A stretch of DNA of 64,000 nucleotides from Balaenoptera acutorostrata. Lineage: Eukaryota; Chordata; Mammalia; Artiodactyla; Balaenopteridae. Positions 1 to 11,059 of the stretch are shown in pieces. Position numbers and translations under genes: made by a program. How positions within the stretch are numbered: position 1 is the stretch's first letter; each line of letters begins with the position of its first letter. The notes beneath the pieces were generated by a model. That model searched no databases. It was given only the letters and a program-made list of their open reading frames with translations, and had not been told where the DNA came from. The stretch is taken from positions 34,561,389-34,625,388 of the forward strand of contig NC_080077.1 in assembly GCF_949987535.1 (NCBI RefSeq), written 5' to 3'.

Positions 1-349
1 AGTTTCAAATAATAGGAGCTGGAGGCAATCTAGTCTTTGGAAATTTATATTCCATCCATTTTGACAAACTTAAAATTTTGTACACATTCTGAGGTGTGTA
101 GTAAAGCCTGGCTTTCTAATCTGAATTTTCTTGAAATAGAGTGGGCAGTCTAATCAGGGAGAAAACTGTGAACGTTGTTTTCTTTCTTCTGTTTTTGACC
201 ATATTTATTATTCCTATGGAAATTGGAGCAATTTTCTAAGTCTATTTAATCTCTCCTGTCTCTGAACCTTCATAGCAATTTGCTAGAACTTCTGTTCTTA
301 TTCTTACAGTCTGCCTTGAGGTACAGCTGCTTGTGGGCTTATCTTAGGC

Positions 350-462
350 CCAGGCTGAATGTTAAATTTCTCGACTATAGGGGTCTCTGCATTTTTTTCA
401 TACTGCTGGAAACCTTCACAGAATTGCATGTTGTAGATGTTCAATAAATGATGGGTGAATGA
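350..462 (+). repeat. L2 LINE 3' end fragment
   Basis: The stretch ends in a motif like the L2 3' terminus, with a 'ttcaataaatgatgggtgaatga' type ending seen here as ttcaataaatg followed by gggtgaatga. The body is strongly decayed. It is followed directly by an A-rich run. Assignment rests on the 3' end only. Confidence 0.4.
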
Positions 463-514
463 CAAAAAAAAAAAAAGAAATAATAAACAAATAAATACAT
501 AAATAAAATAAAGG
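463..514. repeat. A-rich / (AAAT)n simple sequence
   Basis: A run of A broken by T every three to four bases (aaat, aaac, aata units). It could be the tail of a lost retroposon, but no body with matching target duplication is visible upstream. Confidence 0.7.
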
Positions 515-1508
515 TTGCCAGATCAGAAATCATGAGAGGGAACAAATTTAAATTGAGCTTGCTATTTTTTGACACTTTCAACAATATTTATTTTTTATAT
601 TCTGGCCTCATAAACATAATAGCAAAAGACCATTTGATAATTATTTCTTGTTAATAAATAATTCATATAATGAAAATTTGGTCATTCTAATTACCATGAC
701 AAAATATTCAGAATTAGTCATTTATTTCATTGAAATTAGGTGTTTCTATCTATGGTTTAATAGATTACTAATTATATAGGGATATGTGTTTCACATTTTA
801 ATAAATCCATTTAACTTTGCATTTGTACTATTGTAATGTCTGGCTTGCCCAATCAATAGTTTTCATTGATGAAGAAGAGTTGCAAAAAGTAAATGTAAAA
901 AATCATCCTCCAAGCTAAGATTGTGAATCTCAATTCACTCATCCAAAAAACAAAAAGAAAAAAACCAAATGTCTTATGAAGATCCTTTTCATATTCCACT
1001 AATTTCTGTGAAGTAAGATATCATAAAGGAATTAATAGGAATCTCACCATGGCATTTATTTAGAAATATTGCAATATTGAAATAATGAAAAATTATTAAC
1101 AGTTAAAACTCAGACTTCCTTTGAATTTCCTGTGTATCAGTGTGGGTATGAAAAACTTTCATTGTGAATATGAAATAGTTATCTGTGTCTTTTGTATTTG
1201 CTGATCTCTTCCTTAATTCATCTGTTCACCAGTGTTATTCACTGTGTGAATCTGAGTAGAATGTAGAGCCATTCAGAATTGCTTTCTACTTTGTTTACTC
1301 AGTTTATAAGTTTGAGCAAAGTTTGATATGTCAAGAAGCAAGCTTATAAAAGAAAAAAAACAACAGACCTTAGAATATTTTGCCAAGACAGCGGCACTAT
1401 CCTTTGACTACTGATTAAAATGAAGTCAAATGAAGAGCCAAATAGAATTCAGTAGCATTGTATCCATATACACTTTGGTAACAGATTTGATCTGATTGCT
1501 CAAGATTT
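515..1508. other. unassigned AT-rich sequence
   Basis: I recognise no repeat family, gene or RNA here. Stops are dense in all frames. Confidence 0.5.
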
Positions 1509-1523
1509 AAGAATTTTTCTCAG
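1509..1523 (+). repeat. Target-site duplication, left copy (SINE 1)
   Basis: aagaatttttctcag flanks the SINE and is repeated exactly at 1846-1860. The two leading A could belong to the SINE tail on the right side, so the certain duplication is 13 bp. Confidence 0.9.
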
Positions 1524-1845
1524 GGGACTTCCCTGGTGGCGCAGTGGTTAAGAATCCGCCTGCCAGTGCAGGGGTTCAAGCCCTGGTCCAGGAAGATCCC
1601 ACATGCCTTGGAGCAACTAAGCCCGTGCACCACAACTACTGAGCCTGCACGCCACAACTACTGAAGCCCATGTGCCTAGAGCCCGTGCTCCGCAACAAGA
1701 GAAGCCACCGCAGTGAGAAGCCCACACACCTCAACGAAGAGTAGCTCCCGATCGCCGCAATTAGAGAAAGCCCGCACGCAGTAATGAAGACCCAACACAG
1801 CCAAAAATAAATAAATAAAATAAAATATATTTGTAAAAAAAAAAA
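1524..1845 (+). mobile_element. CHR-type tRNA-derived SINE (cetacean)
   Basis: A full-length SINE beginning ggacttccctggtggcgcag. The 5' head is tRNA-like: an A-box-like segment (tggcgcagtggtta, about 1536) and a B-box-like segment (ggttcaagccc, about 1573) for RNA polymerase III. The body has the serial 'gagcccgtgctccgcaacaagagaagccaccgc' type modules (here about 1680-1710) and 'acgaagacccaacacagcc' type end, then an aaataaata tail and poly(A). It is flanked by 13-15 bp identical target duplications, so it was inserted by L1-type retrotransposition. Compared with the second copy it lacks a few bases just before the B box. Family naming (CHR-1 versus CHR-2) is not resolved. It is non-coding; its antisense open frame is not a gene. 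Confidence 0.95.
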
Positions 1846-1860
1846 AAGAATTTTTCTCAG
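1846..1860 (+). repeat. Target-site duplication, right copy (SINE 1)
   Basis: Identical to 1509-1523 and placed directly after the poly(A) tail. Confidence 0.9.
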
Positions 1861-2093
1861 AAAGATGGGAAATGATAACGGTTGAATAGTGGACATGTTA
1901 TTCACCGGTATCTAACCAACCACTTGGAGGTATGCTAAGTATATAACGCTCTGCAACTCTCTGCATACATGACCAGTGCTCAAACCTGAAATCAAAGGAA
2001 GAGACAATAATATAGTACACATGATATTAGAATATCATGTAGAATATAGAATATCACATCTATTATATTATTGTTTCTTGCTGCTGATGAAGA

Positions 2094-2225
2094 TGATAGG
2101 TAATAACTAGAGTATTTACTATGAGCCAGGTCTTTACCATGAATCAGTTTCATTTACTTCTCCAAGAGCCAATGGAATAAACAGTGACATTAACTCTATT
2201 TTATAGAGGAGGATATTTCCCAACC
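2094..2225 (-). repeat. MIR SINE fragment
   Basis: Reads like reverse-complement MIR: tatttactatgagccaggtc, then a decayed middle, then ttaactctattttatagagg. An ancient mammal-wide tRNA-derived SINE, incomplete at both ends. Confidence 0.6.
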
Positions 2226-2388
2226 TACAACATATCAGTCTCCTTAGTTAAAAAAAAATCAGTTTTTAAAAATCATATGATTGATATAATTGTTCTTTGT
2301 GATTAAATTATGAGGACAATCTTTTTTTAAGTAATGTAAATCAGATCATTTTATTCATTTTTCCTAACCTCTTGGCCCCTTCATCTAG

Positions 2389-2421
2389 AGCAAAAAAAAA
2401 AAAGAGAAAGAGAAAGAAAGT
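2389..2421. repeat. A/GA-rich low-complexity run
   Basis: A12 followed by (GAAA)n-like purines. No associated element is recognised. Confidence 0.7.
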
Positions 2422-2619
2422 CAACCAATCAAAGTGTCACCCACTTAATCCAATACCAATCATTCTAAGAGGACAATCTTAAAGACACATATTATTCGGC
2501 TATCTAAAATCACCGACTCTTAAATTAAGCCAATAAAAAATTATTATGAGAACAGTGGCACAAAAGAAAGAATTTGAATTGTACCTACAATTCAAGAGGA
2601 AATAGTTTTCTAAATTAAA

Positions 2620-3104
2620 TATTTTCTAATTATAAAAGTAATATTTTTTTAATTGGAAATGTACAAAAGTATAAAAAGGAAAAAATAATCATAAAAAAAA
2701 TCCCACCTATCCAGGATAAACAACTGTTAACATTTTGGTACATATATCCTTTCAATCACATAAATATATACATGCTTTTTAGGTTTCTTGAAAAATTGGT
2801 TATGTGTTGTTTTGCAACCTGATTTTTTCACTTAATAAAAATATTATAACATTTTCCTTTGACAGTAAGTATTCTTCAAGACGATTCTTAAGGCTACTGA
2901 TTATCCAATCACATGATAAATATATTTCAGCAATCCCTTATTATTGAACAGAGATTATTTCTACTATTTGTAATAAACACTCTTGAACATAAATCTGTGG
3001 GGATGCCAAGTACTTTTCCTTAGGGTGAATTACTAGAAGTGGAATTTTTAGCTCAACAGATACACATTTTGGCCTTTGATATCTGGATCTTTTTCACTGG
3101 TTCC
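2620..3104 (-). mobile_element. Old L1 (L1M) fragment, part 1
   Basis: On the minus strand this resembles the 3' part of old mammalian L1. Plus-strand markers are the pattern 'caacctgattttttcacttaata', 'acattttcctttgacagta' and 'ggtgaattactagaagtgga', in the usual order. It stops near 3104 and seems to resume near 3690 with 'gccctctggaaaaaaacgg', so a foreign block lies between. No usable reading frame remains. The subfamily is not resolved. Confidence 0.6.
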
Positions 3105-3690
3105 CTCAAAGTAAATACAAATGTGGCTATTGCAGTGTGATAACACAAATTAGGAGGAAGTTTGGTGTTTTTCCACTTTACCCTCCAAATTATTCCTCCT
3201 ATAACTGCTGGGCTAGAGGAGTAGAAGGAGGTATCACAGTTCTGTAGCCCCGCTGGTGGTTGCCCTCTAATCATGCAGTCTTCCTGCTCTTTTCCATAGC
3301 CGGGGCTCAGCGGCCCTGCGTTTTTCTGGACTTCAGAATACTGGTGTTTTTTTTTACTTGTCAGCCAACAAGAAAGCTCTCCCCTTTTCAAGACCTTGCT
3401 CTTTCACAAGCATTGGGTCCCAGGTGACACAGTTCTTGCCTTTCATATCCCTGGCCTTTTTCACAGGTAACAAAGGCAGGATTGGGGATGGACAGATTTC
3501 TGGTTAGTGGATGGTCGAGCATGCCCCATGCATGGACCCTAGGCACAGACTTCCAGCTGAGCATCTACTTCCCAGTTCCCTGCAAGCAGGAAAGTTTGGA
3601 TGACCAAAGAATGATGACCTCTAGGGGGCAGTATTGCCTAAAACCACAAGCTAGCTTGACAATTGTAGCTGACCCAGACTAAGTACTGCC
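3105..3690. other. GC-richer block interrupting an old L1
   Basis: The block is visibly richer in G+C and CpG than the surroundings (for example gccggggctcagcggccctg near 3299). It separates two collinear pieces of the same minus-strand L1, so it is probably an insertion. I do not recognise its family. A minus-strand frame of 112 codons covers 3053-3391, but it runs into L1 sequence and has no recognisable domain, so I do not call it a gene. It may be an LTR fragment. Confidence 0.45.
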
Positions 3691-3890
3691 CTCTGGAAAA
3701 AAACGGTGTTGCTAGAACATCTGTGTATTACGGTGTCTATTTCTCCACACGTTTGCCAACACCGTTATTGTTTTCTTTTTCTTTCTTTTAAACTAATTTG
3801 AAAGGCAACAACAGTATCTTATGTTGTTTTAATTTGGATTTCTTTGATTACTAGTAAGGTTGCCCATTTTTAAAATTCTGATTTTTACAA
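3691..3890 (-). mobile_element. Old L1 (L1M) fragment, part 2
   Basis: Continues the L1 begun at 2620: 'ttctccacacgtttgccaac', then 'tttgattactagtaaggttg', the expected next markers of the same L1 region on the minus strand. Confidence 0.6.
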
Positions 3891-3899
3891 ACAAAATGT

Positions 3900-4310
3900 A
3901 CCTTTTAGAAAACACACTCACACCACTTAAAAATACACAAAGAAAGTACAGTCTGTCATAATTTCACCTCCAGAGGAAACCATTTTTATGTATATGCTAC
4001 CAGAATGTCTCCTATGAAAACATACTTATATACACAGATAAATATCTTTCATGCCTAAACACACAGACCTAAGCTTACCTCACTATTTTTACTAGCTACT
4101 CAAGATTTTACACATTGAATACCATAACTTATTCAGCTAGTCCTATACTGATGAACTTTTAGCTTGTTTCTAATTTTTCACATGACTAACAGTGCTACAG
4201 TGAATACTGTTTTACATAAACTTCAGTGCACTTGTGCAAGCTCTAAGATAAATTTCTAGAGGTGTAATTATTGGGGCAAAGAGTTTACACGCTAAGTTTG
4301 ATAGGATGAA
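3900..4310 (-). mobile_element. Second old L1 (L1M) fragment
   Basis: Covers the same part of old L1 as 2620-3104: 'ggaaaccatttttatgta', 'taactaacagtgctacagtg'-like text near 4185, and 'taaatttctagaggtgtaat'. It is thus a separate copy or a local duplication of that L1 segment. It is heavily decayed. Confidence 0.5.
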
Positions 4311-4324
4311 ATTATGTGAGGTCA

Positions 4325-4425
4325 GAGATTTTTGTCTATCATGTTCACTGCTTTAACCCCAGTGCCTAAAACAGTAATTGGCACATTTATAAGCACTTAA
4401 TGAATATTTGAGTGAATGCATGAAA
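4325..4425 (+). repeat. L2 LINE 3' end fragment
   Basis: Shows the L2 3' terminal pattern: 'gttcactgctttaacccc', 'agtgcctaaaacagta', 'ggcac', then 'cacttaatgaatatttgagtgaatg'-like text (4398 onward). Confidence 0.7.
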
Positions 4426-4559
4426 ATATTTTGCCCAATTCTCCAAAAATTTTCACCAATTTACCCAACTGTTTATTAAAAGACCTTTTTGTTACACAGT
4501 TCTCATATTAGAGCCTGGTGAACCTCTCCTGAAGCCTTGAGTGCCACAAACAGGATGAG

Positions 4560-4800
4560 AATCACCGGAGTCACAAAACAGGCACACAGCCTGAAAGTAG
4601 AAAGACCTTGGTAGATTCATGCACAACAATGTGAATGTACTCAGTGCAACTGAATTTTACACTTAAAATGATAAAATGGTAAATTTTTGTTACATATATT
4701 TTACCACAATAACAAAAAAAGTAGATTCTGCCATTTACTGAATAGGTGACACTGGGCAAGGATCTTCACCATGTGGAGTTTTAGTTCTTCTTCAGCATAC
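4560..4800 (+). repeat. MIR SINE fragment, split by an L1 tail
   Basis: 4721-4800 reads as sense MIR: gattctgccatttactgaat, gtgacactgggcaag, then a decayed splice to gttttagttcttc. The left part (4560-4618) is weak. A short L1 tail at 4619-4720 separates the two parts. Confidence 0.5.
4619..4720 (+). mobile_element. Short L1 3' tail insertion
   Basis: Matches the extreme 3' end of older L1: actgaattttacacttaaa, then 'ggtaaatttttgttacatat' and 'accacaataacaaaaaaa'. The 8-mer gtagattc occurs on both sides (4611-4618 and 4721-4728), which fits a short or worn target duplication. Confidence 0.55.
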
Positions 4801-6690
4801 TAGCATAAGTCAGAACTTGGTTAACAGGACATTAAAATTGAACTGTTTTATCTCAATTTTCTGCTAAAGCCCTGAGACCACATATCAAAGTCAGGTGCAG
4901 GACCACCAATGAGATTTGCAGAAAATGGTGAGAGGAACTGATTTTGTGGGTCTTCAACTCCCACCCATATTGAGTGTATAAAAGGGCTGGAGAATTTTGG
5001 AGAGTTGGTGTGCTAAGCTTCTCCCCTAGGAAAAGGAATTAGGGGTTCATTTGTCTTCATGTCAAAACCAAAGAGAAGGCCTTTGAAGAAACCATTTAGA
5101 GAGAGTGATGTATGTCTAAATATGAAGGTGAGACAGGAACTCTCCCTCGAGGAAACAACTGGTGTGAGACTCTCAGCAATGTGAGGTGAAAGGAGAGGAG
5201 GCTGTGAGGAACTCGCAAAAGTGCCTTAAGAGAAATGGGTAGTTTGAAACATCAAGTCCCAGGGAGCTCAACGCCAGCTCATGAAAACATCGGTCAAGAA
5301 AGAACTTTCCTGCTCACTTCTTCTTTTCTCTCCACCAGCTAGCTGCAAGACCACAGGAGGGAGGAAGAAGGATTTACTCAGAGAAAACAGGAAACAGAAA
5401 GTCTAAGAGCAGACAGAAGACAATATAAAGTTGGGCAGGTGAATGCTGTCTATGGCTTCATCAGTCTTAGAGTTTCTAAACTCAAAAAATACTGACTGTG
5501 AGTGAAAATGAGGTGGCAAACATGGGAAACTGGCAGATTTCATGACCTGACTGATGGCAGAGCAAACAGCACGTGGGGATGCAGTGAAAGAGATGCCTTA
5601 GTGGGCTTCTAGATTGCAAGAGGATGCTTGATCAGCCCCCAAATCAAGTTTTAGTCAACTCTGAAAATGAAGTGAGGAAAATTTAATTTCCTATACCAAA
5701 CTCAATTTTGCAAAAGATTATTTGAACCTTTCAAGTATAATATACAGACAGCCATCTAGAAATTGACACAGAACAGCTACCTTGGCCCAGCAATGGGACA
5801 AACCTCATCACTTCCCTTCCCTTTCTGGAAGTTCAATTTGGGCTTGCTCTCTCTCTCCCTTTCTCCTAATCACCTATATCACCTTCTGTATCTGCCTAGC
5901 AAAGCATTCTTGTACACCCCAGCCCCAATTTCTATCTTTTTGGTGTTGAGCAATATGATGATTGTCTCATATTGAAAAATATGGCAAAGAGTCCTTTAAA
6001 AATTGAGAGTTCATTTCTTCACAACCATTTTTTTAGTTTCTCATATGTCTGACAATGTGATACATATTGGGCATGCTACAAAGAAAAAGACATTGTCTCA
6101 GCTTCAGTGAATTTGTAGATTAGGTGCAGAAAGAGGAAACTGAAGACATAATTATGAGATAATGAGAAAATTATAGTAAAATATATATACAAATTGCTAT
6201 AGAAGCACAGAGAAAGGAGAAATTTGTTCTTCCTCCAGACTTACGAAAACCTACATGCAGGAAAAAAATAGCTAAAGAACCAATTAAATGTAATTGAATC
6301 CCCATTTAACCATTCCCTGTCTTCCGGTTCAGCACACTGGAACATCACTGTGAACAAGCAGCAGGAATGCATCGCCTGGTTATTGCCATGGAAACTGCTG
6401 GCCCTGCTAACCACCTGAATGAGACTCTTCCCTCCAAGTTGACATGGCTCCCTTTGTATGGAAAGTTTAGGGTTTTGTGTGATCCTCACTGTCCCTAAAT
6501 AGCTGCCCTACTAATCCCACTACTGTCCAAAATGCCACTATTAGAATCACTCCTTTGGAATTGCATCACTATCTTCAGATGGCTACAGATGATCATACAT
6601 TTGTTACCTAATGTTTAAATGTCTCTTTGGGTGTTTCTACATGTGTGCTGTGTAACTGGTATACAATTTTGTGGTCAGCTGGCAAACTTA
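4801..6690. other. unassigned sequence
   Basis: No family recognised with confidence. Around 6050-6130 there is a weak resemblance to the mammal-wide 'ggcactgtgctaagcactgg...caaggagctcacag' type repeat, too decayed to assign. No exon or RNA gene is visible. Confidence 0.45.
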
Positions 6691-6852
6691 GCATAGCCTA
6701 GAGCTTAGCAGCATGATTTCTGCAGTCAGGCAGCCTCAGTTGAGACCCTACCTCTGGCACTCTGCATAAGCCACTGTGCTTCGGTTTCTTCATCTACAAA
6801 ATTAAGATGTTATGAATACTTAATGCCTAGCACATAATAAGCATTTTTAAAC
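6691..6852 (+). repeat. MIR SINE
   Basis: Sense MIR nearly from its start: 'catagcctagagcttagcag', 'gcagtcaggcagcctcagtt', 'cctctggcactctgcataag', 'cggtttcttcatctacaaaa', ending 'gcctagcacataataagca'. All markers are in the correct order. Confidence 0.85.
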
Positions 6853-7172
6853 TAAAAGTATTGTCTTTATTATCTGGAAACCCATTTAAAACAAGGAAAA
6901 AGGAAGAAGAGGCCAAAAGTAAGAGTTTCTAAAGGAAAGAAAAAAAACTTAAGACTGTTAAACAAAATTCTTGGAAGAAGAGCACTCTTTGGCATTCTGA
7001 GTGATCTCTCTTAGTGCCACATTATGTTTGAAATATTCCAGAGAGAAACATGCTTCCTAATAAAACTGTAAAACCTATCCTCAAAGTTGAACTGTGGAAT
7101 AAATCTTGAGGTAATGATTGCTAGTCTGCAACTTCTTTGCATTATTACAAATAGAAATATTCTTTCAAGCAG
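6853..7172. other. unassigned sequence
   Basis: AT-rich with short A runs near 6930-6950; no feature recognised. Confidence 0.5.
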
Positions 7173-7198
7173 ACACACACACACACACACACACACAC
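7173..7198. repeat. (AC)13 microsatellite
   Basis: Thirteen uninterrupted AC units. The open frame overlapping it on the minus strand encodes a Val-Cys run and is not a gene. Confidence 0.98.
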
Positions 7199-9757
7199 TA
7201 GTGAACAACATTATATAGTTCAGCATATCCTTTATCTACAATTTCATTCTAAGATAATCTTTATAAACCCATAGTTATGATATGCATAATCATTAATTAC
7301 CTAACTCCTCCCATTTTATGAAGATATTTGTACTATTTTATTAAGCAACATCATTATCTTATCTATAAGTAAATTATTAAGTGAAAATCTCATTTTAAAA
7401 TTTAATGCTTTTAAGTAATGCCCTATATATTATACCCTAAAATGCCTACTGTCTTAAGAGCCCTGCTTCAAAGCAACTAAAGCTGATTTTTATTCTCAAA
7501 ATAGTTTTTGCCCAAGAAAGCTCAACAACATTCCCTCATTCATAAAACTCTGTTACAAATTTGGTCTTTACGACAGAGCAAGGACAAGAAGCAAAATTAC
7601 TAGCACTTAGTGCCAAAAGTCTTTCGCTTTTCTTTACAAAGTTGCTTACTTCCTTCTGAGATTAATGGACTGTCAGTGGGTTCTCGGCAATGACTAAAAT
7701 TTTAAAATAAGGAAGGGTGACCCCTAGTGTTGGCCTTTAGAAACCAAATTCATGTAAAACCACAAAGCTCCAAAAATGTGGGGGAAAATTCAGTAGCATG
7801 CGTTATAAGACAAGTCAAAACACCTAATTTACTTGCCTTAATTGTCTATTGACACATAAATCATTATTATTTAAGATATTACTAAAATGTTTAAAGAAAA
7901 TCTTTCAAACAACACAGTTCCTCCTACATAAACTCCCTTTCACTCACTGAAAATGTACAAATTGAAAAAGAATAAAATAAGAGGAAAAGGCACAAGATTT
8001 GCTTGAATGAGCAAAGAGAAAACTAGCTAAGGAAAAAATAATGTCCAAACATTAACTCCACATTGCACTGTAGATGACAAATTATATAAGCCACAGCATT
8101 AGACTTGTGTAAAGTATTTAGTAAGGAAGTCTTGAGAGAATCATTTACTTCCTTACTAGCTTTTGCATAGAAAGGTTCACCTTCAACAAATGCAAAGTCA
8201 CCAGTTCTGCAGAAAAAGGAAAATAATTCAGCTTAAACACCTGTCACTTGTGACAAAATGAAATGAGAGGTCAAAAGTGACTTACTGCGTCCTTTGAACT
8301 CATTGTCACTCAACAAGAGAGACTTTGGCAAAAAGAAGACATGCTGGGACAGAGAAACCTTACATGTGAAGGGGAGTTCCTCCTGGAGAAAAAAATATAG
8401 TATGTGGGAAAGTCCTGCAGTTCTTTCCTATTAAGTTTTATTGCCATTATTTACTAAGGTTCTTGACTGGAGCTGACTTGACACCAGCACAGAGCTAAGC
8501 AAAAATTAGATATTTAATGCTCTCCTTTTGAATTTCAGGTGCCAAAGTGACATAAGAGTTGCCTAGGCAAAGTTTGTGCTGAGGACAGCACTGCTACTTC
8601 CTTTTACTCATATGAAATCAACAAGGAACAGTACAGACTGATGGGGAAAATAAGGAATAAGAAGGAAATTGAATGTGGTGATGAAATTCTTGATTTAATA
8701 TGAGAGGTAGAACTTAAAAGGATAGCAGAGCTTCTGCTATTAACAATGACTGCTGACACATCACCCATTACTCATACAACACATTGGTTCTTGGGATATG
8801 GATTCATTTTCTTGCTTTGTTCTAATGTGTCCATGAAAAGAGAACCTTTTGCTTGGTGAGTGCTTCACAACTGGGACCTTAACCTTTCCAAATGCCAGTT
8901 CTATCAGCAAACAATTTCTATTGGTCATTTAAAATCTAAACCTTCCTTAAGTCCCTAAATTTTGTTCAAAGTGGATTTTTCTTTTTATTTTTCTCTTATA
9001 CCCTCTGATTTTACTCTGTAGGTCCCCTTCACCTTTATCAAGAAAGAAGTACCTTTATGTTTCACATAAACGGTTCCTAATAAACATCTTTTATCTAACT
9101 TGTAACTGTAAATTATTTAGATCACACATGCTAAATTAAAATAATGCTTTGAAAGAATTGTATTTATATTAACAAAAAACACAATTTTACTCTCTAAGAT
9201 GATTTAGTACTAAAAGATTTATTTTATTCCTTTTATGTTTCTGATTTCAAACATTTGGGAGAAAGTAAAATACCCTTTTTTAATCTGCATTTTCCATATT
9301 TTGTAAAAAGAATTTATGCAAACAGGTGGCCTCAAGTTTCTGTTGTCATTATACACCCACAACCAAGGACTTTCAACTACAAGAAATATGTCTCATAAAA
9401 AAATTTCATTTACTTAGCAAGAAGGTAACCCTTAATAGCTGCATACATAATTTCATTTTGTATGACTGATTCACCTGCCTACTGATGCTCGTTCTAGCAG
9501 AGCCTTAGCACTCTCTGGGAACTTTCGTTTCTTGTAAAAGCTGCATCAATTCCTTCCAGTGACTAATTTCATAAGACACTGAAATGGTTTCTCTGAAGTT
9601 CAGCTTTCAAAAATGCACAGAATCCTAGAAAAAAGCTTATGCACACATTTTGCTTTCTTTTATATATAACTCCCACCAGTAAGCATAGAAAGCTCCTAAG
9701 AAAGGTTGGGAAGACAATCTTTCCTTGTCAAATAATAGTACCAAATAATGCCCTATT

Positions 9758-9760
<3 letters not shown>
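7199..9760. other. unassigned sequence with no recognised repeats
   Basis: About 2.5 kb without any repeat I can name and no coding frame. The 8240-8330 part carries several GTCAC/AGGTCA-like hexamers close together, which may be chance. Confidence 0.5.

Positions 9761-9810
<50 letters not shown>
9761..9810. repeat. (AC)25 microsatellite
   Basis: Twenty-five uninterrupted AC units, the longest pure array in the window, so likely length-polymorphic. An open frame reading through it as His-Thr repeats is an artefact. Confidence 0.98.
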
Positions 9811-9812
<2 letters not shown>

Positions 9813-10298
9813 CTAAACCCAAATGCATATGAAAGTTAAGTAGTAAATACAGTGCTTTGGCAAGGTGCTATTCAAGGAAGCATGAGAGTGATGATATTAA
9901 CAAGAACACATCTTCTTGGAGATGGAGAATCAACTTTATTCAAGATTTGGTGGAATAAATGATTCATTCTATTTCATATTTGAAGCCACAATTTCATATT
10001 AAAGTAAACATATTATGAAGTGGAGTTCAGCCAGACTTGAATTATAGAGATAAAACATGGGACTTCAAAGAAATTTAGTATTTGCTGGGTGCTTTAAGAT
10101 ATTTTCCCAAGTCCTTTGGGTTTATAGAGATTTTATTTTTCTATTTGGAATATTTCTATGGAAAGGCTTGTGGTCAAGTTCTCTGTTCAAATTTAGACTC
10201 TCCTGGGAGGGGTAACAAATAAAGCTGTTAAAGGGAAAGTGTATGTATCATATCCATGTGAAAATCAAGGGCAGCTGCCTATACAGAAAAAAATAAGT
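9811..10298. other. unassigned sequence
   Basis: No feature recognised. Confidence 0.5.
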
Positions 10299-10342
10299 GA
10301 TAGATGGATAGATAGATAGATAGATAGATAGATGATAGATAG
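10299..10342. repeat. (GATA)n microsatellite
   Basis: A tetranucleotide array of gata/tagg-type units, with a pure core of about six to seven units and imperfect edges. Confidence 0.95.
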
Positions 10343-11059
10343 GAGAGCAATTTGACAGAGGGTGAGGTCCATATTTAAGGGCTATGTAGGGAAGCAGGGA
10401 TGGCTATGAGGAAAAATTGGGGAAGAATGACCATACAATGCTTCTGGGTGGGATCAGGTTGGAGACAGGGTAACAAAAGGAAAGACAGAAATGTGGGAAC
10501 ATCCCAAGGATAAATAGCTGACATCACAGTTTTGTGAAAGTCTACCTTTCTTTTACCATCTATATCCTTGAAACAAGGAGACTTTTGATACTAAAACTCA
10601 GACTTATATCCTCTCTTTGCTTCTATACAATAAAAACATTTAAGCTATAATTTAGATATATGTGTAGTATGTCATAAAACTAGGAAGAAAATATGGGGTT
10701 TTTTTGGTCTTTCAAAAGTTCCCATACCATTTGGCTTAGGTGCAGAAAATAGGCTAAATTAACAAAAAAAGATTAAATGAGATCAATGTAAGATCTTGTG
10801 CTTAGATCTAAACTTGATTGCAAAAGCGAGAGTGTGATTTAGATGAAGTGACAGTGAATCTGGTTTCTAACACAGATCTGCCCAAAATTATTAAATGGAG
10901 AAGAGGCTATATGGAAAGAATTTTTCTGAGCCTAACTTTGTCCCAAAAGTCTATGTCTCTGACTGTAATTCCAAGCTAAGCAACATGTTTATCCAATATC
11001 TCTGCCAATCTCATGACTTTTCCTAAGACTCGACTTTTATTTTAATCATAAAAAATTGT
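10343..11059. other. unassigned sequence
   Basis: No feature recognised. Confidence 0.5.

Noticed and set aside
1524..1600. tRNA gene
   Set aside because: The A- and B-box-like segments belong to the SINE head; no cloverleaf with acceptor stem is preserved.
1636..1905. 89-codon minus-strand frame
   Set aside because: It is the antisense of the CHR SINE and its tail; similar frames arise from every copy (also 18162-18350).
3053..3391. 112-codon minus-strand frame in the GC-richer block
   Set aside because: It runs into recognisable L1 sequence at its end, shows no domain, and has no supporting splice or start context.
9639..9839. Frame with His-Thr repeats
   Set aside because: Translation of the (AC)25 microsatellite.
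10299..10342. CRISPR-like tandem array
   Set aside because: Simple GATA microsatellite; no spacers, and the genome is mammalian.
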